This document shows positions 1 to 12,152 of a DNA stretch of 64,000 nucleotides, one piece after another. The notes under the pieces are model-generated. The model was given only the letters and a program-made list of their open reading frames with translations. It was not told the DNA's origin and did no database searches. Numbering within the stretch: the stretch's first letter is position 1; each line of letters opens with the position of its first letter. The stretch comes from Omphiscola glabra (lineage: Eukaryota; Mollusca; Gastropoda; Lymnaeidae): the NCBI GenBank assembly GCA_964017045.1, contig OZ024796.1, positions 22,281,510 to 22,345,509 on the forward strand, written 5' to 3'. The position numbers were made by a program, and so were the translations under genes.

Positions 1-3000
1 TTGCTTGGTACCAGCACCAACAGGTTCACGTGAGACCACATGGTTGCTTGGTACCAGCACCAACAGGTTCACATGAGACCATATGGTTGCTTGATACCAG
101 CACCAACAGGTTCACGTGATACCACATGGTTGCTTGGTACCAGCAATAACAGGTTTCCATGAGATCATATAGTTGCTTTGTACCAGCACCAACAGGTTTA
201 CATGAGACCATATGGTTGCTTGGTACCAGCACCAACAGGTTTACATGAGACCATATGGTTGCTTGGTACAAGCACCAACAGGTTCACGTGAGACCATATG
301 GTTGCTTTGTACAAGCACCAACAGGTTCACGTAAGACCATATGGTTGCTTTGTACCAGCACCAACAGGTTTACATGAGACCATATGGTTGCTTGGTACCA
401 GCACCAACAGGTTTACATGAGACCATATGGTTGCTTGGTACCAGCACCAACAGGTTTACATGAGACCATATGGTTGCTTGGTACCAGCACCAACAGGTTC
501 ACATAAGACCATATGGTTGCTTGGTACCAGCACCAACAGGTTTACATGAGACCATATGGTTGCTTGGTACCAGCACCAACAGGTTCACGTGAGACCATAT
601 GGTTGCTTGGTACCAGCACCAACAGGTTTACATGAGACCATATGGTTGCTTGGTACCAGCACCAACAGGTTTACATGAGACCACATTGTTGCTTGGTACC
701 AGCACCAACAGGTTCACCCGAGACCATAGGGTTGCTTGGTACCAGCACCAACAGGTTCACGTGAGACCATAGGGTTGCTTGGTACCAGCACCAACAGGTT
801 TACATGAGACCACATTGTTGCTTGGTACCAGCACCAACAGGTTCACCCGAGACCATAGGGTTGCTTGGTACCAGCACCAACAGGTTCACGTGAGACCATA
901 GGGTTGCTTGGTACCAGCACCAACAGGTTCACATAAGACCATATGGTTGCTTGGTACCAGCACCAACAGGTTTACATGAGACCATATGGTTGCTTGGTAC
1001 CAGCACCAACAGGTTCACGTGAGACCATATGGTTGCTTGGTACCAGCACCAACAGGTTTACATGAGACCATATGGTTGCTTGGTACCAGCACCAACAGGT
1101 TTACATGAGACCACATTGTTGCTTGGTACCAGCACCAACAGGTTCACCCGAGACCATAGGGTTGCTTGGTACCAGCACCAACAGGTTCACGTGAGACCAT
1201 AGGGTTGCTTGGTACCAGCACCAACAGGTTCACGTGAGACCATAGGGTTGCTTGGTACCAGCACCAACAGGTTTACATGAGACCATAGGGTTGCTTGGTA
1301 CCAGCACCAACAGGTTTACATGAGACCATTGGGTTGCTTGGTACCAGCACCAACAGGTTTACATGAGACCATAGGGTTGCTTGGTACCAGCACCAACAGG
1401 TTTACATGAGACCATAGGGTTGCTTGGTACCAGCACCAACAGGTTTACATGAGACCATAGGGTTGCTTGGTACCAGCACCAACAGGTTTACATGAGACCA
1501 TAGGGTTGCTTGGTACCAGCACCAACAGGTTTACATGAGACCATAGGGTTGCTTGGTACCAGCACCAACAGGTTTACATGAGACCATAGGGTTGCTTGGT
1601 ACCAGCACCAACAGGTTTACATGAGACCATAGGGTTGCTTGGTACCAGCACCAACAGGTTTACATGAGACCATAGGGTTGCTTGGTACCAGCACCAACAG
1701 GTTTACATGAGACCATAGGGTTGCTTGGTACCAGCACCAACAGGTTCACGTGAGACCATAGGGTTGCTTGGTACCAGCACCAACAGGTTTACATGAGACC
1801 ATAGGGTTGCTTGGTACCAGCACCAACAGGTTTACATGAGACCATAGGGTTGCTTGGTACCAGCACCAACAGGTTTACATGAGACCATAGGGTTGCTTGG
1901 TACCAGCACCAACAGGTTTACATGAGACCATAGGGTTGCTTGGTACCAGCACCAACAGGTTTACATGAGACCATAGGGTTGCTTGGTACCAGCACCAACA
2001 GGTTTACATGAGACCATAGGGTTGCTTGGTACCAGCACCAACAGGTTTACATGAGACCATAGGGTTGCTTGGTACCAGCACCAACAGGTTTACATGAGAC
2101 CATAGGGTTGCTTGGTACCAGCACCAACAGGTTTACATGAGACCATAGGGTTGCTTGGTACCAGCACCAACAGGTTTACATGAGACCATATGGTTGCTTG
2201 GTACCAGCACCAACAGGTTTACATGAGACCATAGGGTTGCTTGGTACCAGCACCAACAGGTTTACATGAGACCATAGGGTTGCTTGGTACCAGCACCAAC
2301 AGGTTTACATGAGACCATAGGGTTGCTTGGTACCAGCACCAACAGGTTTACATGAGACCATAGGGTTGCTTGGTACCAGCACCAACAGGTTTACATGAGA
2401 CCATAGGGTTGCTTGGTACCAGCACCAACAGGTTTACATGAGACCATAGGGTTGCTTGGTACCAGCACCAACAGGTTTACATGAGACCATAGGGTTGCTT
2501 GGTACCAGCACCAACAGGTTTACATGAGACCATAGGGTTGCTTGGTACCAGCACCAACAGGTTTACATGAGACCATAGGGTTGCTTGGTACCAGCACCAA
2601 CAGGTTTACATGAGACCATAGGGTTGCTTGGTACCAGCACCAACAGGTTTACATGAGACCATAGGGTTGCTTGGTACCAGCACCAACAGGTTTACATGAG
2701 ACCATAGGGTTGCTTGGTACCAGCACCAACAGGTTTACATGAGACCATAGGGTTGCTTGGTACCAGCACCAACAGGTTTACATGAGACCATAGGGTTGCT
2801 TGGTACCAGCACCAACAGGTTTACATGAGACCATAGGGTTGCTTGGTACCAGCACCAACAGGTTTACATGAGACCATATGGTTGCTTGGTACCAGCACCA
2901 ACAGGTTTACATGAGACCATAGGGTTGCTTGGTACCAGCACCAACAGGTTTACATGAGACCATAGGGTTGCTTGGTACCAGCACCAACAGGTTCACGTGA

Positions 3001-3797
3001 GACCATAGGGTTGCTTGGTACCAGCACCAACAGGTTTACATGAGACCATATTGTTGTTTGGTACCAGCACCAACAGGTTTACATGAGACCATATTGTTGT
3101 TTGGTACCAGCACCAACAGGTTTACATGAGACCATATTGTTGTTTGGTACCAGCACCAACAGGTTTACATGAGACCATAGGGTTGTTTGGTACCAGCACC
3201 AACAGGTTTACATGAGACCATAGGGTTGCTTGGTACCAGCACCAACAGGTTCACGTGAGACCATAGGGTTGCTTGGTACCAGCACCAACAGGTTTACGTG
3301 AGACCACATTGTTGTTTGGTACCAGCACCAACAGGTTTACATGAGACCATAGGGTTGCTTGGTACCAGCACCAACAGGTTCACGTGAGACCATAGGGTTG
3401 CTTGGTACCAGCACCAACAGGTTTACGTGAGACCACATTGTTGTTTGGTACCAGCACCAACAGGTTTACATGAGACCATAGGGTTGCTTGGTACCAGCAC
3501 CAACAGGTTCACGTGAGACCATAGGGTTGCTTGGTACCAGCACCAACAGGTTTACGTGAGACCACATTGTTGTTTGGTACCAGCACCAACAGGTTTACAT
3601 GAGACCATAGGGTTGCTTGGTACCAGCACCAACAGGTTCACGTGAGACCATAGGGTTGCTTGGTACCAGCACCAACAGGTTTACGTGAGACCACATTGTT
3701 GTTTGGTACCAGCACCAACAGGTTTACATGAGACCATAGGGTTGCTTGGTACCAGCACCAACAGGTTTACATGAGACCATAGGGTTGCTTGGTACTA
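1..3797. repeat. 43-bp minisatellite, about 88 copies, open at the left edge
   Basis: Head-to-tail units of 43 bp, each with the KpnI-like palindrome GGTACC followed by CAGCACCAACAGG. Variants differ mainly in two places: TTTACATGAG, TTCACGTGAG (an E-box CACGTG) or TTCACCCGAG, and CCATAGGG, CCATATGG or CCACATTG. The middle (about 1230-2980) is nearly homogeneous, while both ends are mixed. The unit length is not a multiple of three, so short reading frames within it rotate through frames and are not genes. The array begins before the window and stops at GGTACTAACTGC near 3797. Confidence 0.97.
3160..3790. repeat. 129-bp higher-order repeat inside the 43-bp array
   Basis: Three successive 43-bp variants (TTTACATGAG/ATAGGG, TTCACGTGAG/ATAGGG, TTTACGTGAG/ACATTGTTGTTT) recur as a block. 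The third variant occurs at about 3292, 3421, 3550 and 3679, exactly 129 bp apart. An older 129-bp spacing is seen for the TTCACCCG variant at 711 and 840. Confidence 0.9.
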
Positions 3798-4289
3798 ACT
3801 GCTGACTTTAAAATTTATGCTTTTAAAAAATTAAACATATTGGAGATTTTGGCCCCTGTTTAATCATTGTTTTCCTGGTGACGTACTTCTGGGCACCTAT
3901 ATGGCCGCCCCTGTTTTATGCATCTCCCACTCTATACGTGTACATTACACCTGTGTGACACCCCTGTCTTTAGTTGCACCTGTGTATCCGTCATAGCTTG
4001 TGACAGGTCGCTGATGGAATTAGTGTAATCGCAGCTTAGTTTTCCCCGGCTGTGACATGTGTATATTTGGTGTATGCTGGGATATGTTGATGACTGCTGA
4101 TACATCTAGGTCGTGTTGTGTTCGTCTGACAGCCGTGTGACTCTAGCTAGCATTGATTGAACGCCACATTAGCAGTGATTGCCACATACCACCACCCCCC
4201 TACACACACACCTTTACCTTGTTTATAGTTTAGTTTCCTTTCAGTGTTGTCAACATTTGTAAATATGATCTTCTAGTGTGTGCCTTCTT
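3798..4289. other. single-copy spacer, no gene seen
   Basis: Non-repetitive sequence between two arrays. No open frame of note, no splice-bounded exon and no transposon ends were recognised. Confidence 0.6.
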
Positions 4290-4760
4290 ACACATCTAAG
4301 TGTGTCTGTGCTTTGTTACAACTCTATGTGTGTCTGTGCCTTGTTATAACTTTGTGTGTCTGTTGTTACAAGTCTGTGTGTCTGTTGTTACAACTCTGTG
4401 TGTCTGTTGTTACAACTCCGTGTGTCTGTTGTTACAACTCTGTGTGTTTGTTGTTACAAGTCTGCGTGTCTTTTGTTACAACTCTATGTGTGTCTGTTGT
4501 TACAACTCCGTGTGTGTCTGTTGTTACAGCTCCGTGTGTGTCTGTTGTTACAACTCTTTGTGTCCGTTGACTCAACTCCGTGTGTGTCTGTTGTTATAAC
4601 TCTTTGTGTCCGTTGACTCAACTCCGTGTGTGTCTGTTGTTATAACTCTGTGTGTCCGTTGACTCAACTCCGTGTGTGTCTGTTGTTACAACTCTTTGTG
4701 TCCGTTGACTCAACTCCGTGTGTGTCTGTTGTTATAACTCTTTGTGTCTTTGCTTTGTTT
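4290..4760. repeat. 22-bp minisatellite, later a 45-bp dimer
   Basis: Units of the type CTGTTGTTACAACTCCGTGTG repeat every 22 bp from about 4360. From about 4555 a diverged partner (TTTGTGTCCGTTGACTCAAC) alternates with it, giving a dimer of about 45 bp. The cysteine-rich frames across it are repeat translations. Confidence 0.93.
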
Positions 4761-4923
4761 AGTGAAAGAAGTTCTTATACTAAAGACTGTGTGCGCGCAC
4801 AAAAAAAAATAAGATTTTTGAAAAAAAATCATTTTTATTGATCCAAATTTACGAAATGTGTTTTGATTAAAATGTACAAATTCGTGTGTAAATATTCTGG
4901 TTAAAGTAACATTTTTAAATCCG

Positions 4924-4949
4924 GTGGGGGGGGGGGGTGGGGGGGGGGC
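4924..4949. repeat. poly-G tract
   Basis: Two runs of G separated by one T, preceded by 150 bp of A/T-rich DNA. It could form a G-quadruplex. The exact length is unreliable in any assembly. Confidence 0.85.
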
Positions 4950-5110
4950 ATTTATTCTAAGACATTATAAGAGCGCAAGAAACAAAAGCCCCCAAAACAC
5001 TAGCCACGCAGAGTCGTCTCCCTTCAATTGAAACTGTTTCTCAACTACAGATTGTGATGTCCACGTTATTTGATGGAATCAACACTCCAATTGAAGTTCT
5101 ATTCATTTAA

Positions 5111-5575
5111 TCACCTACATACTGGCCTATAGGTTCAATGAAGTTCTACATACTGGCCTATAGGTTCAATGAAGTTCTACATACTGGCCTATAGGTTCAA
5201 TGAAGTTCTACATACTGGCCTATAGGTTCAATGAAGTTCTACATACTGGCCTATAGGTTCAATGAAGTTCTACATACTGGCCTATAGGTTCAATGAAGTT
5301 CTACATACTGGCCTATAGATTCAATGAAGTTCTACATACTGGCCTATAGATTCAATGAAGTTCTACATACTGGCCTATAGATTCAATGAAGTTCTACATA
5401 CTGGCCTATAGATTCAATGAAGTTCTACATACTGGCCTATAGGTTCAATGAAGTTCTACATACTGGCCTATAGATTCAATGATGTTCTACATACTGACCT
5501 ATAGATTCAATGAAGTTCTACATACTGACCTATAGGTTCAATGAAGTTCTATATACTGGCCTATAAGCTCAGTGT
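5111..5575. repeat. 31-bp minisatellite, about 15 copies
   Basis: Unit CTACATACTGGCCTATAG followed by (G/A)TTCAATGAAGTT, with starts at 5115 and 5146 giving a 31-bp period. The G/A variant marks two sub-blocks (first half G, second half mostly A), a sign of stepwise amplification. Confidence 0.95.
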
Positions 5576-6480
5576 TGTAAATGGCTTTATGTCCCGCTCT
5601 CGTGTAGGTTATTAAAAACACTAACGTCCCCCCCCCCCACCACTCTATATGATTATATTTGACGTTATCTGATGCCCTACTGACACGCTTAAACCTATAT
5701 CCCTAAATGACAAATGTACACCTAAGTATACGCGACAACAGCTGTCATGGCATATCTTATTGTTTAGGTACTTAATAAAGCAGGGCCAGTGAAGGGACAA
5801 CTGAATTAATCAACACTTATTTTTTTTTTATTTGTGGCCAATACACGATGGTTGGGGGGGGCAGCCCGCAAGGGAGGGGCGCATTCTTCCTCATCATACG
5901 TTACGCCACCCAATAAGGCACGAGCATTATAGCTAGACGCCATTTTAAAAAAAAAAAAAAAGTAATATATAAAATCCGCCTTGTGTTGAGACAAGCCACC
6001 TTTGGGAAACGGGTTTAATAGCCCGAAGGCCAGCCGTTAACTCGCCCCGTATGGCAGGCTCATCAGCGCAGTCAGCACCGGTCTCTGTGTTTCCTCTCCA
6101 AGAGTTTCCCATTTCCCCAGCGCTGGAGGTAGAACTGCTGGCAAGACATTCGCTAAGAGCTTGATTCCGGTGTTCTCTTTGTTTGTCTGGCAGGAATTGT
6201 TTCAGAGTGGAACGGATTATAAGCCATGCAGCGTTCCTGCAGATTAAAAAAAAATACATTTTAAACACACATGTTGATTACCTCTATAGCCACGAGAGCA
6301 GCGTTCATAACTTTTCTCATGTCTTTTATTGCTTTATACCCACAGCCTGCAGAAACACTCACAATATTCATCATTTTTTGAAATAATAAGTATATCTCTC
6401 AGATGTGTTGTAGATGGACTAAGAGATGGACACACGCCTCGACTATGTTTAAAGAACGTGCAATAATGAAACTATTCATT
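5576..6480. other. spacer, no gene seen
   Basis: Unique sequence with a poly-C tract near 5629 and poly-A/T tracts near 5819 and 5946. No exon or transposon ends were recognised. Confidence 0.55.
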
Positions 6481-6908
6481 CACTCCCTTCACAGTTTTGG
6501 TATCGGTCATGGGAGTCTGAGCTGTACCGGTGGTACTACCTCCCTTCACAGTTTTGGTATCGGTCATGGGAGTCTGAGCTGTACCGGTGGTACTACCTCC
6601 CTTCACAGTTTTGGTATCGGTCATGGGAGTCTGAGCTGTACCGGTGGTACTACCTCCCTTCACAGTTTTGGTATCGGTCATGGGAGTCTGAGCTGTACCG
6701 GTGGTACTACCTCCCTTCACAGTTTTGGTATCGGTCATGGGAGTCTGAGCTGTACCGATGGTACTACCTCCCTTTACAGTTTTGGTATCGGTCATGGGAG
6801 TCTGAGCTGTACCGGTGGTACTACCTCCCTTCACAGTTTTTGGTATCGGTCATGGGAGTCTGAGCTGTACCGGTGGTACTACCTCCCTTCACAGTTTTGG
6901 TATCGGTC
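6481..6908. repeat. 57-bp minisatellite, open on both strands
   Basis: About seven and a half copies of a 57-bp unit (19 codons) starting CTTCACAGTTTTGGTATCGG. Because 57 is a multiple of three, one frame on each strand stays open: + gives HSFGIGHGSLSCTGGTTSL and - gives VKGGSTTGTAQTPMTDTKT, a Thr/Ser/Gly-rich, mucin-like unit. An extra T near 6840 shifts the last copies out of frame on the + strand. No splice sites or flanking coding sequence were found, so it is annotated as a repeat and not as an exon. Confidence 0.93.
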
Positions 6909-6910
6909 AC

Positions 6911-7400
6911 GTTAAAACATGAAATGTACTTGCGTCACATTTTCGTGTTACCTGTTCAACTGTCAGAGTCATTCGTCTCGCCGAAGTCAGGAGGTTTCTT
7001 GGCTGTTGCCAGTGTCGAATCCCTGTTTTTTTGGCAACGTGGGGTGCAGTGGGTGTTGGGGGAGGGGGTGGGGTTAGGGGGAGCAGCAGATTAGTGTGAT
7101 TTCATTGGCGAGACAGCAATGTACATTAGACGTGACGGAAAGCGTCAGATTAAGACGGGTTAATCTTGATGGAGATCTAAATTTGAAAAGCTCCGCCAGA
7201 TTAAAGAAAATATTCCGATGGTTTTCTTGCAGCAGATCAAAGGAGGAGGTGCCATGGAATACTGAGTTGAAACTTTAAAACCAGGCGCAGGCCGCTGTGT
7301 TATGGTTAGATGATAATCTAATCTCAGCTCAGTCGATGAAATGAGGAGCTGCCGGCTACGGCGTATGGCTTAGACTTAGGACTTTTCTAGACAACTGAGT
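6911..7400. other. spacer, no gene seen
   Basis: Unique sequence with a G-rich stretch near 7055-7085. Short frames here lack any recognisable domain. Confidence 0.5.
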
Positions 7401-7945
7401 AATGGAACATGGGATGTGTCTCAGAATTGGAACGTGGGATATGTCTCAGTATTGGAACATGGGATATGTCTCAGTATTGGAACATGGGATATGTCTCAGT
7501 ATTGGAACGTGTGATATGTCTCAGTATTGGAACGTGTGATATGTCTCAGTACTGTAACGTGTGATATGTCTCAGTATTGGAACATGGGATATGTATCAGT
7601 ATTGGAACGTGTGATATGTCTCAGTATTGGAACGTGTGATATGTCTCAGTACTGGAACGTGTGATATGTCTCAATATTGGAACGTGTGATATGTATCAGT
7701 ATTGGAACGTGTGATATGTCTCATTATTGGAACGTGTGATATGTCTCAGTACTGGAACGTATGATATGTCTCAGTACTGGAATGTATGATATGTCTCAGT
7801 ATTGGAATGCGTGATATGTCTCAGTACTGGAATGTGTGATATGTCTCAGTATTGGAACGTGTGATATGTCTCAGTACTGGATTGTGTGCTATGTCTCAGT
7901 ACTGGAATGTGTGATTGTCTCAGTACTGGACTGTGTGATATGCCT
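7401..7945. repeat. 25-bp minisatellite, about 21 copies
   Basis: Unit TATTGGAACGTGTGATATG followed by TCTCAG, 25 bp (starts at 7451 and 7476). Copies at the left end carry ACATGGGAT. Copies at the right end are more diverged. Confidence 0.95.
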
Positions 7946-8169
7946 TATTTTCTTGGTGTTGTAAATTTTTTTTTGTTGATTGTGTTACTAGAAATTTATT
8001 ACTCATAGGACTTGACCTTTTTCAACTTGTAACAGTTTCACATCCTCTTAAACTCTTTGTGGCTGCGCGTTATGTTCACGTTAAAGACACTAATTTATGG
8101 GGGCATTTTATGGTCACGTTAAGAACGCTAGGAACCTCTATATGATACCGTGTCATATTCACGTTGAAG

Positions 8170-8272
8170 ATCCCTGACATGTTCATCCCTCACATGTTCA
8201 TTCCTCACAAGTTCATTCCTCACATTTTCATCCCTCATATGTTCAGCCCTCACATGTTCATCCTACACATCT
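8170..8272. repeat. 15-bp minisatellite
   Basis: Seven degenerate copies of CACATGTTCATTCCT. It is a multiple of three, so the frame stays open for about 70 codons, but there is no sign of a gene. Confidence 0.85.
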
Positions 8273-8547
8273 CCTCACTACACTTTACGACAATAAATCA
8301 GTGCCACCTCCTCTTCACCATCTACCCCCACCCCCTCTTAGCCTCCCCGTCAATCTTTCCACCTCAGCAATAAAGTGTGTGGGGTTTTTTCCCCCACGTA
8401 TTGAAGAGCGGTAGATGACTTCCTGCCATCGTAACAAGCTTGGCGTTACAGGAGACTAAGACATTTGGCTTATTTTTTTCCACACTTAAACAAATAATGT
8501 AACAAAGAGAAGGTGTTGGAACATTATCAAAATGTTAAAGTTCAATT

Positions 8548-8578
<31 letters not shown>

Positions 8579-8700
8579 TTATTTGTCATTCTCTTTCTCT
8601 CTCACTCTCTCTCTCTCTCTTACTGTCTCTATCTCTCTCTCCTAATTTTTCTCTCTCACTGTCTCTCCTTCTCTCGCTCTGTCTTTCTTTCTTCCAATCT
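8548..8700. repeat. (CT)n microsatellite, interrupted
   Basis: Pure CT run at about 8548-8572, then interrupted CT/CTTT sequence to 8700. Confidence 0.92.
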
Positions 8701-9339
8701 CTTCACACACTCACTCTATGAATTCTTTGTCTATTTTTCACACTGACTTCAGCTGCCATTCAGTCCATCAGTACCTCAGTGACAGTAAATATCTCGTTAT
8801 CTCCTCCATTAACCTCTCCATTCACTTTAACCCCCACATTCACGTTAACCCTCACCCTTTTTTCTTTTCCAGCGCCAACCAATTGATATTTTTTGCTAAG
8901 AAAATAACTCGTGCCTCACCTTTTCAAACAGAACAAGAAAAATCCTAAGACGAGCAATTAGCGAGTGCAATAAGTACGTTGTGAGATTATCTTCCCCCCC
9001 CCCTTCTCCCCCCAACCCTTCACCCCATCCCTCTCTCTCTCCTGTTCCTCACTTAGTTTAACATTTTCTCCGTGACTGGAGTTGAAGAAACCGACATTGA
9101 AACGCTTGACTGGAAACATTTTCCGCTTGGATACAGTTCAGCAGAAGCCGTGAATCTCCGTCACCAGAGCCATCGAACTCCTAACTTCAAACTGACAAAC
9201 AATCGACACAAGCGGCGCTGAGCACGAAGCTGACAGACGTTCCCCACTTCCGCGTTAGGCAGTCGGTCCGACAAAAAAAAAGACAACAGAATGATCAGTT
9301 TAACGCAGCAGATCAATCAAAGTAATACGTTTCATTTCA
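8701..9339. other. spacer, no gene seen
   Basis: Unique pyrimidine-rich sequence with a poly-C tract near 8995. No exon was recognised on either strand. Confidence 0.5.
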
Positions 9340-9812
9340 ACAGATGCCCGCCATACGTAAACGTCTGCATGGCGGCTACTCTCTGACACAAAACTCTCAA
9401 AGTAAACGCCTGCATGGCGACTACTCTCTGACACAAAACTCTCAAACGTAAATGTCTGCATGGCGACTACTCTCTGACACAAAACTCTCAAACGTAAATG
9501 TCTGCATGGCGACTACTCTCTGACACAAAACTCTCAAAGTAAACGTCTGCATGGCGACTACTCTCTGACACAAAACTCTCAAAGTAAACGTCTGCATGGC
9601 GGCTACTCTCTGACACAAAGCTCTCAAAGTAAACGTATGCATGGCGGCTACTCTCTGACACAAAACTCTCAAAGTAAACGTCTGCATGGCGACTACTCTC
9701 TGACACAAAACTCTCAAACGTAAATGTCTGCATGGCGACTACTCTCTGACTCAAAACTCTCAAACGTAAATGTCTGCATGGCGACTACTCTCTGACACAA
9801 AACTCAGAAACG
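9340..9812. repeat. 45/46-bp minisatellite, about 10 copies
   Basis: Unit CTGCATGGCGACTACTCTCT plus GACACAAAACTCTC and AAAGTAAACGT or AAACGTAAATGT. The second joiner is one base longer, so 45- and 46-bp units mix. On the minus strand this opens three overlapping frames that switch at 46-bp units, which argues against coding. Confidence 0.93.
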
Positions 9813-9984
9813 TAAAAACAAAAATTTCAGATATATATTTAAAAAAGTGTTTAATTTGAATAAAAAAAATTTTGAAAGGTCTTTTTTGCTATTTTTCTTT
9901 TTCTTATTTCTTTTTGGTCGGTAGCTTTAAATTTGCTGCCAGAAATGCCGCAGGTAACCATCTCTCCTCATCCAAGTTATTTCT

Positions 9985-10425
9985 GATCCAAATGCTTAGT
10001 TACTCCTGGTCTTAGTTACTCGCAGTCTTAGTTCATTCCAGGTTTAGCTACTCCCAGTCTTAGTTACTCCCTGTCTTAGTTACTCCCGGTCTTAGTTACT
10101 CGCAGTCTTAGTTCATTCCAGGTTTAGCTACTCCCAGTCTTAGTTACTCCCTGTCTTAGTTACTCCCAGTCTTAGTTACTCGCAGTCTTAGTTCATTCCA
10201 GGTTTAGCTACTCCCAGTCTTAGTTACTCCCTGTCTTAGTTACTCCCGGTCTTAGTTACTCGCAGTCTTAGTTCATTCCAGGTTTAGCTACACCCAGTCT
10301 TAGTTACTCCCTGTCTTAGTTACTCCTGGACTTAGTTACTCGCAGTCTTAGTTCATTCCAGGTTTAGCTACTCCCAGTCTTAGTTACTCCCTGTCTTAGT
10401 TACTCCTAGCCTTAGTTACTCACAT
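9985..10425. repeat. 80-bp higher-order repeat of a 17-bp unit
   Basis: The subunit CTTAGTTACTCCCAGT recurs every 16-17 bp. A marked variant, GTTCATTCCAGGTTTAGCTA, occurs at 10031, 10111, 10191, 10271 and 10351, exactly 80 bp apart, so blocks of about five subunits were amplified together. Confidence 0.92.
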
Positions 10426-10630
10426 TACATTGACATTTTGATACACCTCACATTTTATGGCGGCACTGAATATGTCTGCCCCATGTATTGAAAGGCACAT
10501 ACATAGGTTGAACGGTAAATACATATATGTTGAAAGGTTGTCTTGGTTCAATGTGGAGCCTGTCACTATTGTGGGTGGCTTTTGTATGTTAGCTTGTGAA
10601 GAACATACGTAATCACGTGTGAAACTGTCA

Positions 10631-10680
10631 TTGCTGTTGTTGTTGTTGTTGCTGTTGTTGTTGTTGTTGCTGTTGTTGGA
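10631..10680. repeat. (TTG)n trinucleotide repeat
   Basis: TTG repeats interrupted by CTG. On the minus strand this would encode Asn/Ser runs, but the surrounding frame has no other coding features. Confidence 0.9.
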
Positions 10681-10796
10681 TTGTCTATTTAACAACTACC
10701 AAGAAAATGCGCAATAACTGCAACAAATGGAACAGTATTTCTTGACTCCCTTGGAGTCGACGGTAATGGAGCCTACTCTTAGCTAAGTACAACACA

Positions 10797-10912
10797 CCCA
10801 CAGTAAGCCACATTAACCCACTGTAAGCCACATTAACCCACTGTAAGCCACATTAACCCACAGTAACCCAGATTTACCAACAGTAACTAAAAGTCACCCA
10901 CAGTCACCCACT
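10797..10912. repeat. 20-bp minisatellite
   Basis: Units CTGTAAGCCACATTAACCCA every 20 bp, degenerating at the right end into CAGTAACCCAGATTTACC. Confidence 0.88.
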
Positions 10913-11095
10913 TACTTTCAATATATGGGATGTTGAGTATTAATGACCATTTGAAATTCAATGATTATAGCCACTGGCCAATCGCTTCTTCCTCTTTATA
11001 ACGGAGTGGTCGTTCACAGCAGTCTGTGAACAACACATCCCTTTTATAACTATAAAATTTAGCCAATTGCTGCCCACTTATTACTGTTTCCACCC

Positions 11096-11112
11096 TTCTC
11101 TCTCTCTCCCCG

Positions 11113-11146
<34 letters not shown>

Positions 11147-11230
11147 CCTCTCTCTCCGCCCCTCTCTCTCCCTCTCTCTCTCCCCCTCCCTCTCTCTCTC
11201 TCCTTCTCTTTCGATCTATCTATCTATCTC
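11096..11230. repeat. (CT)n and (TATC)n microsatellite
   Basis: CT/CCCT tract followed by four TATC/TATCTC steps at about 11215-11232. Confidence 0.92.
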
Positions 11231-11321
11231 TATCCCTTCTCCCGCCCAAAGGGCAGCAACAAGACTTGACCCTAATCAGCAGATTGACAGATATTTCTTA
11301 AATGAAAATAACAAGAGTCTC

Positions 11322-11886
11322 TCATTTACTTCATGTTAGGATTTTCAACACATTGTTATTGTAACAGAGAATTTCATTTACTTCATGGTAGGACTTTCGA
11401 CACATTGTTATTGTAACAGAGAATCTCATTTACTTCGTGATAGGACTTTCAACACATTGTTATTGTAACAGAGTCTCTCATTTACTTCATGGTAGGACTT
11501 TCAAAACATTGTTATTGTAACAGAGTCTCTCATTTACTTCATGGTAGGACTTTCAACACATTGTTATTGTAACAGAGAATTTCATTTACTTCATGGTAGG
11601 ACTTTCGACACATTGTTATTGTAACAGAGAATTTCATTTACTTCATGGTAGGACTTTCAACACATTGTTATTGTAACAGAGAATTTCATTTACTTCATGG
11701 TAGGACTTTCAACACATTGTTATTGTAACAGAGAATTTCATTTACTTCATGGTAGGACTTTCGACACATTGTTATTGTAACAGAGAATTTCATTTACTTC
11801 ATGGTAGGACTTTCGACACATTGTTATTGTAACAGAGAATTTCATTTACTTCATGGTAGGACTTTCGACACATTGTTATTGTAACT
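11322..11886. repeat. 52-bp minisatellite, about 11 copies
   Basis: Unit containing CATTGTTATTGTAACAGAG and TTTACTTCATGGTAGGAC, with starts 11351 and 11403. Two alternatives, TTTCAACACA and TTTCGACACA, alternate in blocks. Confidence 0.95.
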
Positions 11887-12029
11887 CGTGGCAAAGAATG
11901 AAATCATCCTTCCCTATGTTGATTTCTTTCGATGTGTCTCTCCCCCCTTCCCTCTCCTCATCTCTTACACTCTCTTTCTCTCTTTCTTAACAAGCCTCAC
12001 TTTCACTCCTATGTAACTGCTCGTTCGAT

Positions 12030-12152
12030 CCTTTTAGGGGCAATTGATTCATGCGGTATCAGATTTGATCCTTTTGTGGGCAATTGATTCTTGCGGTATT
12101 AGATTTGATACTTTTAGGGGCAATTGATTCATGCGGTATCAGATTTGATCCT
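12030..12152. repeat. 40-bp repeat, three copies
   Basis: CAATTGATTC occurs at 12041, 12081 and 12121 with flanking GATCCTTTTAGGGG and ATGCGGTATCAGATTT. Confidence 0.88.

Noticed and set aside
1..3797. CRISPR array
   Set aside because: Units are contiguous and there are no unique spacers between repeats; the context is animal DNA with introns.
4280..4841. Cysteine-rich secreted peptides
   Set aside because: Three overlapping frames read the same 22-bp repeat; no signal peptide and no stable frame.
9300..9763. Protein with FESFVSESSRHADVY repeats
   Set aside because: Units of 45 and 46 bp alternate, so the frame changes from copy to copy.
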